A stretch of DNA of 64,000 nt from Bradyrhizobium yuanmingense. GTDB lineage: Bacteria > Pseudomonadota > Alphaproteobacteria > Rhizobiales > Xanthobacteraceae. This document shows, piece after piece, positions 1 to 8,802 of the stretch (its first letter is position 1; each line of letters starts with the position of its first letter). The DNA is taken from assembly GCF_029167105.1 (NCBI RefSeq), contig NZ_JARFML010000016.1:101300-165299 (forward strand), written 5' to 3'. The translations under genes were made by a program, and so were the position numbers. Under the pieces are notes generated by a model. That model made no database searches. It was given only the letters and a program-made list of their open reading frames with translations, and was not told the origin of the DNA.

Positions 1-187
1 TGATGGTGGCGTTGCCTGCGGCGTAATCGGCTGCTGCCGCCTCTTTTGGCGCCACTAAGTGGACCGCAAAAGCCGCGAGTACGAGGCTTGCTGACAACGC
101 TCGTCGGATGAAGATCGGGCGGCGCGCTCCTGATCGGAGACTTTCGATTCGGCGAAGTATCCTGAACGACATTGTTTCGCGCCCCAT
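1..187 (-). CDS. N-terminal fragment of an exported protein (partial)
   Basis: A leftward reading frame starts here and stays open to the window edge, so only about 60 residues are visible. In-frame stops lie just before the ATG at 187; a second in-frame ATG at 172 is also possible. The N-terminus has several arginines followed by a hydrophobic stretch and an Ala-rich cleavage-like region (LVLAAFAVHLVAP, then AAAADYAAG), which reads as a long signal peptide. Large autotransporters and beta-strand-repeat surface proteins of rhizobia often begin this way, but the rest of the protein is outside the window and no function can be assigned. Both the gene call and the start are moderately supported. 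Confidence 0.5.
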   Translation of the reverse strand, partial: MGRETMSFRILRRIESLRSGARRPIFIRRALSASLVLAAFAVHLVAPKEAAAADYAAGNATI

Positions 188-429
188 TCATCAGTTGCGC
201 GAAGATGTGGGAGGCGAACGCTCGACGCATCCACCGTTTGGTTGATGCACGGCTGCGGCGCGTTGGGTTTTCCAATCCTGTTGCAGAATTGCCGCGCCGT
301 TAGCAGTGCATTTCTGCAACAGAGCGGCCGAAACCGATGGTGGGGGCCCGCAACTCGGCGATCTCAACCGAACGGTTGATGTGAGCTTCTGCCCGCTGCG
401 CCACATTCGACGGCTCGGAGTTGGGTGCA

Positions 430-1077
430 ATGAAGTTGCGGTTCTTGGGCGCAGGCCTTCGGCCTTCCGTTCCGAGCGGGCTGATCCTCGGGTTTCCATT
501 CCTGGGTCTGCTCATTCTGGGAGCGGTGACGACCTCTGCGCAGCAGACGCCGTCACAGCCCCCTCAGGCGCAGCAGCCGGCCGCCAAGCCGGCCAATATC
601 GACCGTAACGGCGTGCTGATGCTGATCCGCTCGACGCTGCTCGCGCTCGACCACGCCAACAAGACCGGTAACTACACTGTGCTGCGCGATCTCGGTGCGC
701 CGGGATTCCAGGTGAACACCGCCGCCAGACTCGCTGAGATCTTCGCCAAGCAGCGCGGTGAGAAGCTCGATCTCTCGGGCGTCGCCGTGATCGATCCGCA
801 ATTGTCGCTGCTGCCGCAGATCGAGCCGAACGGCCTGTTGCACATGGCCGGATTTTTCCCGTCGGTGCCCTCGCAGGTGAATTTCGAGCTGTTGTTTGCA
901 CCGGTCGACGGACAATGGCGCGTGTTCGGCGTGTCGCTGTCCGTCGGTCAGTCCGCGCCCGTGGCGCCTCCCGCACCCGAAGCTCCGCCGAGCAAGGCCG
1001 CCGTCCCGCAGAAGCAATCCGTGCCACCGAAACAGAATGCGCCGGTCAAACAGCCGGCACCTTCTGCGACACCGTGA
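430..1077 (+). CDS. Exported hypothetical protein with Pro/Gln-rich tails
   Basis: The protein has 215 residues with an N-terminal hydrophobic segment ending near TTSAQQ, consistent with a Sec signal peptide. A Pro/Gln/Ala-rich linker follows, then a folded central region of about 115 residues (roughly 55-170) and a Pro/Lys/Gln-rich tail. The central region has the alternating pattern of a small alpha/beta NTF2-like domain, but no catalytic motif is recognised. GGAG lies 9 bases before the ATG at 430, which favours it over the in-frame TTG at 421. It is monocistronic, with a 200-base gap before the next gene. It is probably periplasmic or envelope-associated; its function is unknown. Confidence 0.7.
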   Translation: MKLRFLGAGLRPSVPSGLILGFPFLGLLILGAVTTSAQQTPSQPPQAQQPAAKPANIDRNGVLMLIRSTLLALDHANKTGNYTVLRDLGAPGFQVNTAARLAEIFAKQRGEKLDLSGVAVIDPQLSLLPQIEPNGLLHMAGFFPSVPSQVNFELLFAPVDGQWRVFGVSLSVGQSAPVAPPAPEAPPSKAAVPQKQSVPPKQNAPVKQPAPSATP

Positions 1078-1279
1078 TCGGCAACGAAGCTAACGCTGCT
1101 TGCTCACGGAAGCAGCAAGACGATGATCCGTGATGACGATTGGCAGTCGAATGCCGCCTCTTTGCGCACGCGCTTCCATCCAATCGTGCACGGGAAGTTT
1201 TGCAGTTGTCATGAACCTTATGGTAGAGCGTTGCTGAAGGCGCCAATGCCATGCATGTTGCAGATGATGAGAATCGGTC

Positions 1280-2404
1280 GTGACGTCTGAAGCCGAGTCG
1301 CTGTCGGAACTGATCGGTCTCGTCTACGACGCCGCGCTCGATTCAGCCCTGTGGCCGCGGGCGCTCGAACAGGCGTGCCTGTTCGTCGGCGGGTCGTCCG
1401 GGAACCTGTTCTGGCACGATGCAGCCACCGAGCAATCCGCAGTGCTTCATCTCTTCAACGAAGAGCCGCACTACACCAAGCTCTATTTCGAGAAATACCT
1501 TCCCTTGAATCCCGTCTTTCCCGCCGCGACCTTTTTCGAGGCCGGTGTGGTCTACGGAACGGCCGACCTCGTTCCGTTCGAGGAGATGGTGGAAACCACC
1601 TTCTATCAGGAGTGGATGAAGCCTCAGGGCATCCTCGACGGTCTTGGCGCGAATCTCGAGAAGAGTGCGACGAGCGCCTCTGTGCTTGCCGTTCGGATGC
1701 ATGAGAAGGACGGCCTCGCCGATCCCGATGATCGCCGTCGGCTTGGGCTGATCGTTCCGCACTTCCAGCGCGCAGTCTCGATCGGGCGGTTGTTCGATCA
1801 GAGCAAAGCGGCCCGGGCGGTACTGACTGAGACTCTCGACAATGTATCGGCCGCCGTCTTCCTGCTGGGTGCCAACGGACGCCTCATCTTCACCAACGCG
1901 CCCGGACGCTTGATGCTGGACGAGGCCGCGCTGCTCGCGGAAAGAAACGGAATGTTGTTCGTTTCCGCTCCCGACGCGCAGCGTGCGTTGCGCGATGCAC
2001 TTGCGGCCGCCGAGAGCGGCAATGCGGTGCCCGGGGATGCCATTTTGCTCGCAACCCCGCAAGGCCGCTGGTTTGCCAATGTGCTGCCGCTGACCTCGGG
2101 CGACCGCCAGCGCACGGGCATGCTGCATTCCGCCGTTGCCGCGGTTTTCGTCGGCAAGACTTCGCCGGCAGATCCGCCGCCACTGCACGCGCTCGCAAAG
2201 CTCTACAAGCTCACCGCGAGCGAAATCCGCGTGCTCGATGCCCTCGGGAGGGTGAGCGGCGTGAAAGCCTTGGCCGATGTGCTCGGGCTGACGCAGGCCA
2301 CCGTCAAGACGCACCTGCACAATCTCTTTCGCAAGACCGGCACGGCACGGCAGAGCGAGCTTGTGAAGCTGCTCGTGGGCTTTGAAACGCCGTCGCGGGA
2401 GTGA
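1280..2404 (+). CDS. LuxR-family transcriptional regulator
   Basis: This 374-residue protein has a C-terminal LuxR/GerE-type helix-turn-helix (about residues 300-366). The stretch LTASEIRVLDAL is followed by a recognition helix in TQATVKTHLHNLFRKTG, which is typical of the family. The middle (about 175-270) resembles a PAS-like sensor fold (SAAVFLLGANGRLIFTN). The N-terminal 170 residues are a poorly conserved input region. Bradyrhizobia carry many regulators of this architecture. The GTG start has only a weak ribosome site. It lies upstream of the sirtuin and the hyuAB-TRAP operon on the same strand, so control of that operon is possible but not shown. The signal is unknown. Confidence 0.85.
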   Translation: MTSEAESLSELIGLVYDAALDSALWPRALEQACLFVGGSSGNLFWHDAATEQSAVLHLFNEEPHYTKLYFEKYLPLNPVFPAATFFEAGVVYGTADLVPFEEMVETTFYQEWMKPQGILDGLGANLEKSATSASVLAVRMHEKDGLADPDDRRRLGLIVPHFQRAVSIGRLFDQSKAARAVLTETLDNVSAAVFLLGANGRLIFTNAPGRLMLDEAALLAERNGMLFVSAPDAQRALRDALAAAESGNAVPGDAILLATPQGRWFANVLPLTSGDRQRTGMLHSAVAAVFVGKTSPADPPPLHALAKLYKLTASEIRVLDALGRVSGVKALADVLGLTQATVKTHLHNLFRKTGTARQSELVKLLVGFETPSRE

Positions 2405-2440
2405 TCTGGCAATCTGCCCTGGACGACCTACATCTGCGCC

Positions 2441-3247
2441 ATGGCAAACCGTCAGCTCGAAGAATTCGTCGGCCGGCATGAAAATCTGTTCGTGCTGACC
2501 GGCGCCGGCTGCAGCACCAATTCGGGCATCCCCGATTATCGCGATAGCCAGGGCAATTGGAAGCGGACCCAGCCGGTCAATTTCCAGGCCTTCATGTCGG
2601 ATGCGCCTACGCGCCGGCGCTATTGGGCGCGCAGCCTGATCGGCTGGCGGCGGTTCGGCCAGGCCAAGCCGAACGATGCGCATCGCGCCTTGGCCCGGCT
2701 CGAGGCGAACGGCCGCTGCGGGATGCTGCTGACCCAGAACGTTGACCGGCTGCATCAGTCGGCCGGCCACCGCCAGGTGATCGACCTGCACGGCCGGCTC
2801 GATCTGGTCCGCTGCATGGGCTGCGGGGCGAAGACGCCGCGCGAGGAGTTTCAGCACGATCTTGGCCGCGCCAATGCGGCATGGCTGACGCTCGATGCCG
2901 CCGATGCTCCCGACGGCGACGCCGATCTGGAGCACGAGGATTTTTCCTCCTTCGAGGTGCCGCCTTGCGAAGCCTGCGGCGGCATCCTCAAGCCCGACGT
3001 GGTGTTCTTCGGTGAGAACGTGCCGCGCGAGGTGGTGGCCACGGCGCAGGATCATCTGGCGGAGGCCGATGCCATGCTGATCGTCGGCTCGTCATTGATG
3101 GTCTATTCCGGCTTCCGCTTCGTCCAAGCCGCCGCGCGGCGCAATATCCCCATCGCCGCGGTCAATCTCGGCCGCACCCGCGCCGACGATCTCCTGACGC
3201 TGAAGGTTGAGGAGCGCTGTGAAGCGGCGCTTGCATTCCTGCTCTGA
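2441..3247 (+). CDS. NAD-dependent protein deacylase (sirtuin)
   Basis: A Sir2-family enzyme of 268 residues that removes acyl groups from lysines using NAD+. The visible motifs are the NAD-binding GAGCSTNSGIPDYR at 21-34, QNVDRLH at 99-105, the catalytic histidine of IDLHG at 117, and four zinc cysteines (C125, C128, C176, C179) in two Cys-x-x-Cys pairs. The later GSSLMVYSGF and AVNLGRTRAD segments complete the NAD pocket. The length suits class II or mitochondrial SIRT4-like bacterial sirtuins. The gene begins 36 bases after the LuxR gene and may be co-transcribed with it. All catalytic residues appear intact. Its protein substrates cannot be predicted. Confidence 0.93.
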   Translation: MANRQLEEFVGRHENLFVLTGAGCSTNSGIPDYRDSQGNWKRTQPVNFQAFMSDAPTRRRYWARSLIGWRRFGQAKPNDAHRALARLEANGRCGMLLTQNVDRLHQSAGHRQVIDLHGRLDLVRCMGCGAKTPREEFQHDLGRANAAWLTLDAADAPDGDADLEHEDFSSFEVPPCEACGGILKPDVVFFGENVPREVVATAQDHLAEADAMLIVGSSLMVYSGFRFVQAAARRNIPIAAVNLGRTRADDLLTLKVEERCEAALAFLL

Positions 3248-3271
3248 TCGCTCAGGCGCGAACACGCCTTG

Positions 3272-3284
3272 CCTATTGCATAGG
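3272..3284. promoter_or_regulatory. Perfect 13-bp palindrome upstream of hyuA
   Basis: CCTAT-TGC-ATAGG is a perfect inverted repeat about 100 bases before hyuA and overlaps a possible -35 element (TTGCCT at 3269-3274). A dimeric repressor or activator could bind here. It is the only obvious symmetrical element between the sirtuin and the hyu operon. A chance occurrence cannot be excluded. Confidence 0.3.
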
Positions 3285-3387
3285 TGCCGCGCAAAATAGC
3301 CGGGCGCAGTGTTACAGGCATGCCTCATGGCACGGGAATTGCTGCGCTTTTTGGACCCAGTCTGACGACCAGCACGGAGAAATTGGA

Positions 3388-5472
3388 ATGCTTGAGGGAG
3401 CCGAGGTGCGGCTTGCCGTCGATATCGGTGGCACGTTCACCGATATCGTGCTGGACGTGGGGCGAGATCGCAAAACCCGCAAGGTCCTGACGACGCCGCA
3501 GCGCCCCGAGCAGGCAGTGCTGGACGGGATGCGCCTCATTCTCGCCGATGCACGTGCACATATCAGCGACATCGATGTCTTCATTCACGGCACCACGCTC
3601 GCGACCAATGCGATCATAGAGCGCCGCGGCGCCAAGACCGCGCTGATCGCAACGGAAGGCTTTCGCGACGTGCTCGATATCGGCACCGAGAGCCGCTACG
3701 ACCAATATGATCTCAGCATCGACAAGCCGAAGCCGCTGGCGCCGCGCAGCCTGCGCTTCACTGTGCCCGAGCGGATCGATGCGCACGGCGCCGTCCGTCT
3801 CCCGCTCGACGAGACGGCAGTGCGCGCACTCGCGCCGAAATTGCGCGAGCTCGGCGTCGAGAGCGTCGCGATCGCTTTCCTGCACTCCTACGCCAATCCC
3901 GAGCACGAGCGGCGCACTGCCGCGATCATCAGCGAGGAGATGCCCGGCATCTCCGTCACCGTGTCTTCGGCGGTGTGTCCGGAGATTCGCGAGTATGAGC
4001 GCACGTCCACTGCGGTTGCGAACGCCTATGTGCAACCGCTGATCGACGGTTATCTCGCCCGCATGGCCGACGCCCTGCAGGTCGAGCAGTTTCGCGGCGC
4101 CATCTACCTCGTTACGTCCGGCGGCGGCGTCACCTCGATCGAGACCGCGCGGCGCTTTCCGGTGCGTCTCGTCGAATCCGGTCCGGCCGGCGGGGCGATC
4201 TTCGCGGCGCAGATCGCAGCAAGACTCGGGGAGAGCAAGGTGCTCTCCTTCGACATGGGCGGCACCACCGCAAAAATCTGCCTGATCGAGAAATTCCAGC
4301 CCGAGACCTCGCGCGTGTTCGAGGTCGATCGCGCGGCGCGCTTCCTCAAGGGCTCCGGCCTACCGGTGCGCATCCCCGTGATCGAGATGGTTGAGATTGG
4401 CGCCGGCGGCGGTTCGATCGCCCATGTCGACGCGATGAAGCGCGTCACCGTCGGCCCGGAGAGCGCCTCGTCGGAGCCGGGGCCGGCCTGCTATGGCCGC
4501 GGCGGTCAGCGCCCCGCGGTGACGGATGCCGACGTTGCGCTCGGCATGATCGATCCTGATGCCTTTGCGGCCGGAACGATCAAGCTCGATCCGGAGCTGT
4601 CGAAACAGGCGCTGCTGCGCGATGTCGGTGCGCCGCTCGGCCTGTCGGCGGAAACAGCGGCTTATGCCGTGCACGAGGTGGTCTGCGAGAACATGGCGAG
4701 CGCGGCGCGCGTGCACGCTGTCGAGCGCGGCGCGGTGGTCGGCCAGCACACGCTGATCGCTTTCGGCGGCGCCGCGCCGCTGCATGCGGCCCGTGTCGCC
4801 GAGAAGATCGGTGTCTCCCGTGTGATCGTGCCCTCAAACGCCGGCGTCGGCTCGGCGGTCGGATTTCTGGCGGCTCCCATCGCGTATGAATTGGTGCGCA
4901 GCCGTCACGTCCGGCTCGATGATTTCGATACCGCGGCGGTCTCTGACTTGCTTCAGGAGATGGCGACCGAAGCGCGCGCGCTGGTCGAGCCTGGCGCTGC
5001 CGGCGCGCCGGTGCGCGAGCGCCGCGCGGCTTTCATGCGCTATGTCGGCCAGGGCCACGAGATCACCGTCGAGCTGCCGAACCGGCGGCTGACCTCCGCC
5101 GATCTCGCCTCCCTGCGTCAGCAGTTCGAGGCCGACTATTCGGCGATGTTCGAGCGTCCGATCCCGGGCGCGGCGATCGAGGTGTTGAGCTGGTCGGTGC
5201 TGGCGACCACCGAGGCGCGCAATCCGCCTGCCGTTGCGGCGGTCGCGCGCAAGCCTGCGGCCAAGGCGTCCGGCAGCCGAAGATTCTTCGACGGCCGGGC
5301 CGGCGAAGTGATCGAGATCCCGCTCTATCGGCGCGAGGACATGGCGCCGGGGGCGACCATCGCGGGCCCCGCGGTGATCGCGGAAGACGAAACCTCAACC
5401 TTCGTCTCCACCAGTTTCGACGCCCATATCGACGGTGCCGGCAGCATCGTCATGGAACGAAAGGCGGCCTGA
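3388..5472 (+). CDS. hyuA: Hydantoinase/oxoprolinase subunit A (ATP-dependent)
   Basis: The 694-residue product belongs to the HyuA/acetone carboxylase beta family, which hydrolyses cyclic amides such as N-methylhydantoin or 5-oxoproline with ATP. The N-terminus has the ASKHA nucleotide-binding motif DIGGTFTDIVLD, followed by HGTTLATNAIIERRGAKTAL. The second ATPase half contains SFDMGGTTAKICLI and the glycine-rich GAGGGSIAHVD. The C-terminal domain carries AFGGAAPLHA. It is followed by hyuB after two bases, which is the standard subunit pairing. Adjacent TRAP transporter genes suggest the substrate is imported from outside. The exact substrate (hydantoin, oxoproline or another lactam) cannot be decided from sequence. 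Confidence 0.92.
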   Translation: MLEGAEVRLAVDIGGTFTDIVLDVGRDRKTRKVLTTPQRPEQAVLDGMRLILADARAHISDIDVFIHGTTLATNAIIERRGAKTALIATEGFRDVLDIGTESRYDQYDLSIDKPKPLAPRSLRFTVPERIDAHGAVRLPLDETAVRALAPKLRELGVESVAIAFLHSYANPEHERRTAAIISEEMPGISVTVSSAVCPEIREYERTSTAVANAYVQPLIDGYLARMADALQVEQFRGAIYLVTSGGGVTSIETARRFPVRLVESGPAGGAIFAAQIAARLGESKVLSFDMGGTTAKICLIEKFQPETSRVFEVDRAARFLKGSGLPVRIPVIEMVEIGAGGGSIAHVDAMKRVTVGPESASSEPGPACYGRGGQRPAVTDADVALGMIDPDAFAAGTIKLDPELSKQALLRDVGAPLGLSAETAAYAVHEVVCENMASAARVHAVERGAVVGQHTLIAFGGAAPLHAARVAEKIGVSRVIVPSNAGVGSAVGFLAAPIAYELVRSRHVRLDDFDTAAVSDLLQEMATEARALVEPGAAGAPVRERRAAFMRYVGQGHEITVELPNRRLTSADLASLRQQFEADYSAMFERPIPGAAIEVLSWSVLATTEARNPPAVAAVARKPAAKASGSRRFFDGRAGEVIEIPLYRREDMAPGATIAGPAVIAEDETSTFVSTSFDAHIDGAGSIVMERKAA

Positions 5473-5474
5473 TC

Positions 5475-7133
5475 ATGAGCAAGGCTAACGGCGCGAGCCT
5501 GATCGACCTCCAGATCATGTGGCACCGGCTGATCGCCGTGGTGGAGGAGCAGGCCCAGGTGCTGCTTCGCACCGCCTTCAGCCCGATCGTGCGCGAATGC
5601 GGCGACCTCTCGGCCGGCGTGTTCGACCTCAAGGGGCGGATGCTGGCGCAGGCGGTGACCGGCACACCCGGCCACGTCAACTCGATGGCGGAATCGGTCA
5701 AGCACTTCATCGCTCACTTCCCGATCGAGACGATGAAGGAGGGCGATGCCTACATCACCAACGATCCCTGGATGGGGACCGGTCATCTCAACGATTTCGT
5801 CGTCACCACACCCTGCTTCAAGGACGGCAAGGTCGTCGCACTGTTCTCCTGCACCAGCCATCTCATGGACATCGGCGGCATCGGCTTCGGGCCCGATGCC
5901 ACCGACGTGTTCATGGAGGGGCTCTACATCCCCATGCTGAAGCTGATCGACCAGGGCGTCGTCAACGAGACGCTGATGGCGATGATCCGCACCAATACGC
6001 GGCTTCCGATCGATACCGAGGGCGACACCTATTCGCTCGCCGGCTGCAACGACGTCGGCTGCGAGCGCCTGGTCGAGATGATGAGCGAGTTCGGCATCGA
6101 GACGCTCGACGAACTCGGCGACTACATCTGCGACCGCTCGCGCGAGGCGGTGCTGGCCGAGATCGCCAAGCTGCCGAAGGGCAGCTGGCGCAACACCATG
6201 GTGGTCGACGGCTATGATGCGCCGGTGACGCTGGCGGCGACGCTGACGATCTCGGATACCGGCATCCACGTCGATTTCGACGGCACCTCGGCGGCCTCGA
6301 AGTTCGGCATCAACGTGCCGCTGTCCTACACCACCGCCTACACCGTGTTCGGCCTCGGCTGCGTCGTCGCCTCGCAGATCCCGAACAATGCCGGCTCGCT
6401 TTCGCCGCTGACGGTGTCGGCGCCGGCTGGTGCCATCCTCAATGCGCCAAAGCCGGCGCCCGTGGCGTCGCGCCACGTCATCGGCCAGATGCTGCCGGAC
6501 GTCGTGTTCGGCTGCCTGCGCCAGATCATTCCCGAGCGCGTGCCTGCGGAAGGCACCTCCTGCCTGTGGAATCTCAACGTGCGCGGCCAGACCCGCTCCG
6601 GGGCCGGCGGCAATTACGGGTTCTCGATGGCAGTCACCTCCAACGGCGGCACCGGTGCGCGCTTCGGCAAGGACGGGCTGTCGGCGACCGCTTACCCAAG
6701 CGGCGTGCGCGGTACACCGGTCGAGATCGCGGAGACGCAGACGCCGCTGATCTTCTGGCGCAAGGAGCTGCGTCCGGATTCCGGTGGGGCAGGGCGCACC
6801 CGCGGCGGCCTCGGCCAGATCATCGAAGTCGGCAGCGGGGTCGATGCGCCGTTCGACATCCTCGCCGCGTTCGACCGCATCGACCACCCGCCGCGCGGGC
6901 GGGACGGCGGCCAGAACGGCGAGGCCGGCTATGTCGGTCTGAAGTCCGGCAAGAAGCTGCGCGGCAAGGGCTTTCAGCAGGTGCCGCCGGACGACCGGCT
7001 GGTCGTGCTGACGCCCGGCGGTGCCGGCATTGGCGATCCCAGGAAGCGCGATCGCGCGGCCGTCAACGACGACGTCGCAAGCGGTCTCGTGTCTTCGGAG
7101 AACGCAGTCAAGGTCTATGGATACGCGCGTTGA
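5475..7133 (+). CDS. hyuB: Hydantoinase/oxoprolinase subunit B
   Basis: A 552-residue partner of HyuA in the same operon. Family hallmarks include the N-terminal LQIMWHRLIAVVEEQAQ segment, the FSPIVRECGDLSAGVFD region with its conserved acidic and cysteine residues, and NDPWMGTGHLNDFVV, which carries a metal-site-like histidine and aspartates. The C-terminal half ends with the family's typical LTPGGAGIGDP. HyuB subunits are thought to carry the hydrolytic site while HyuA activates the substrate with ATP. The gene begins two bases after the hyuA stop, implying translational coupling. No truncation or frameshift is visible. Confidence 0.92.
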   Translation: MSKANGASLIDLQIMWHRLIAVVEEQAQVLLRTAFSPIVRECGDLSAGVFDLKGRMLAQAVTGTPGHVNSMAESVKHFIAHFPIETMKEGDAYITNDPWMGTGHLNDFVVTTPCFKDGKVVALFSCTSHLMDIGGIGFGPDATDVFMEGLYIPMLKLIDQGVVNETLMAMIRTNTRLPIDTEGDTYSLAGCNDVGCERLVEMMSEFGIETLDELGDYICDRSREAVLAEIAKLPKGSWRNTMVVDGYDAPVTLAATLTISDTGIHVDFDGTSAASKFGINVPLSYTTAYTVFGLGCVVASQIPNNAGSLSPLTVSAPAGAILNAPKPAPVASRHVIGQMLPDVVFGCLRQIIPERVPAEGTSCLWNLNVRGQTRSGAGGNYGFSMAVTSNGGTGARFGKDGLSATAYPSGVRGTPVEIAETQTPLIFWRKELRPDSGGAGRTRGGLGQIIEVGSGVDAPFDILAAFDRIDHPPRGRDGGQNGEAGYVGLKSGKKLRGKGFQQVPPDDRLVVLTPGGAGIGDPRKRDRAAVNDDVASGLVSSENAVKVYGYAR

Positions 7134-7166
7134 TGCATCAGCGCGCTCGGTAAACGGAGGGGAGCA

Positions 7167-8168
7167 ATGATTACGCGACGGAACTTCACTGTGGGCGCAG
7201 CGACGCTGCTCGCCGCCGGCCACATCTCGACCCGCGCCCGGGCGGCGGCGACAAGCTGGGACATGTCGACGGTCTGGCCAGACGGCAATTTCCACACCCA
7301 GAACGCGATGGCCTTCGCGGAGGAAGTGAAGAAGCAGAGCGGCGGTGCGGTCGCCATCACCGTGAAGGCCGGCGGCCAGCTCGGCTTCAAGGGGCCCGAG
7401 CACCTGCGGGCCGTGCGCGACGGCCTCGTGCCGCTCGCCGACGTCCTCAACATCCAGCAGGTCGGCGACGAGCCCTTCATGGGCGTCGAGAGCATCCCCT
7501 TCCTCTGCGGCTCCGTGGACGAGCTCAAGGTGCTGCACAAATATGTGCGGCCCGAATATGAGAAGATCGCCGCGCGCAACAACCAGAAGATCCTCTACAT
7601 CGTGCCGTGGCCGACGCAGTATCTGCATCTGAAGACGAAGGTCGCCGACGTCGAGGGTCTCAAGAACATCAAGATCCGCGTGCCCGACAAGAACGCGGTC
7701 GAGATGCTCAATGCCATCGGTATGGCGGCGGTAATGATCCCCTGGGGCGAAACGATCCCCGCACTCGCCTCCGGCGCGGTGGCCGGGGTCTCCACCTCGT
7801 CGGTGTCCGGCGTCGACGGCAAGTTCTGGGAGTTCCTGAAATACGTCTACCCGACCAACCATGTCTGGTCGTCGCAGATGCTCACCGTCAATCTCGATGC
7901 CTGGAAGGCGCTCGGCGCCGATCAACAGAAGCTGGTCGCTGACATCGCGGCGAAGATGGAGCCCGGCTTCTGGGCCAATTCGCTCAAGGCCGATGTCGAC
8001 AGCCTCAACCGCCTCAAGGAAGGCGGCATGGAGGTGGTGCCGGTCTCGGACGCCATGATGAAGGACATCCGGGCCAAGACTGCGCCGCAGTTGGATGCTT
8101 TCCTCAAGCGCGTGCCGGCAGCGGACAAGCCGGTGCGGGCCTATCTCGCCGAAATCAAGCGCGGCTGA
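7167..8168 (+). CDS. dctP: TRAP transporter substrate-binding protein
   Basis: The periplasmic receptor of a tripartite ATP-independent transporter, 333 residues long. The N-terminus MITRRNFTVGAATLLAAGH carries a twin-arginine motif, so Tat export is likely. The mature part shows the DctP pattern, with KKQSGGAVAITVKAGGQLG early and the conserved IKIRVPDKNAVEML segment whose arginine binds the substrate carboxylate in characterised members. A very strong ribosome site (GGAGGGGAG) precedes it. It is followed by dctQ and dctM, and lies 33 bases after hyuB. The location implies that the ligand is an organic acid or amide processed by HyuAB; the ligand itself is unknown. Confidence 0.92.
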   Translation: MITRRNFTVGAATLLAAGHISTRARAAATSWDMSTVWPDGNFHTQNAMAFAEEVKKQSGGAVAITVKAGGQLGFKGPEHLRAVRDGLVPLADVLNIQQVGDEPFMGVESIPFLCGSVDELKVLHKYVRPEYEKIAARNNQKILYIVPWPTQYLHLKTKVADVEGLKNIKIRVPDKNAVEMLNAIGMAAVMIPWGETIPALASGAVAGVSTSSVSGVDGKFWEFLKYVYPTNHVWSSQMLTVNLDAWKALGADQQKLVADIAAKMEPGFWANSLKADVDSLNRLKEGGMEVVPVSDAMMKDIRAKTAPQLDAFLKRVPAADKPVRAYLAEIKRG

Positions 8169-8177
8169 GGGCGCGGC

Positions 8178-8771
8178 GTGGAGAGCCTTTCGCCCGAAGC
8201 ATCGCAAAGCCTCAACGCAGCGGCGCCCGCGCCGCTGCGCATCGTCCTCGACGGCATCGATCGCCTCGGCCGGCTCGACGGCTGGATCGGCGGCTCCTGT
8301 CTCCTGATGCTGACGCTGTTGATGCTGTGCGAGGTCGCGACCCGCTTCCTCTCGAACTTCCTGCCGTTCTTCCCGCCGACCATCTCGATCGCGTGGGAAT
8401 ACTCCTCCTATCTGATGGCGGCGGCCTTCACTTTCGGCGCCGCCATGACCTTGCGCGTCGGCGGCCACATCCGCGTCGTGCTGCTCCTGAAGAACGCACC
8501 CGTGCCGGTGCAGCGCGCGCTCGAGATCCTCTCGGCGGCGGCCGGCTTCGCCTTCATGGCGTTCCTGACCATGGCCATGGTGAAATTCGCCTGGAGCGCT
8601 TTCCTGCGCGGCCAGGTCTCGACCTCGAGCGACACGCCGCTGTGGTTTCCGCAAGCGATCGTCACCTTCGGCATGTTGCTGCTGACGCTGCAGTTCCTGG
8701 CGCGTGCGATCCAGGCTGCGCTCGGCCTGCCGCTGGAGGATCATCGCATGAAGGCCTCGCCCGTCGAATGA
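8178..8771 (+). CDS. dctQ: TRAP transporter small membrane subunit
   Basis: A 197-residue DctQ/YiaM-type protein with four predicted membrane spans, at roughly residues 42-60, 75-95, 115-135 and 155-175. It contains the family's EYSSYLMAAAFTFGAA segment followed by a short positively charged loop. The N-terminus is longer than usual, with about 35 polar residues before the first span. The GTG start at 8178 lies 10 bases after the dctP stop, with GAGGG upstream. DctQ pairs with DctM to form the membrane complex that the binding protein docks on. No unusual features are visible. Confidence 0.88.
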   Translation: MESLSPEASQSLNAAAPAPLRIVLDGIDRLGRLDGWIGGSCLLMLTLLMLCEVATRFLSNFLPFFPPTISIAWEYSSYLMAAAFTFGAAMTLRVGGHIRVVLLLKNAPVPVQRALEILSAAAGFAFMAFLTMAMVKFAWSAFLRGQVSTSSDTPLWFPQAIVTFGMLLLTLQFLARAIQAALGLPLEDHRMKASPVE

Positions 8772-8802
8772 CCGCCTTGCCCGCATCCGGATCCGAGATC
8801 GC

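Noticed and set aside
1343..3055. Leftward frame of 570 codons over the LuxR and sirtuin genes
   Set aside because: It runs across both rightward genes and has no recognisable domain.
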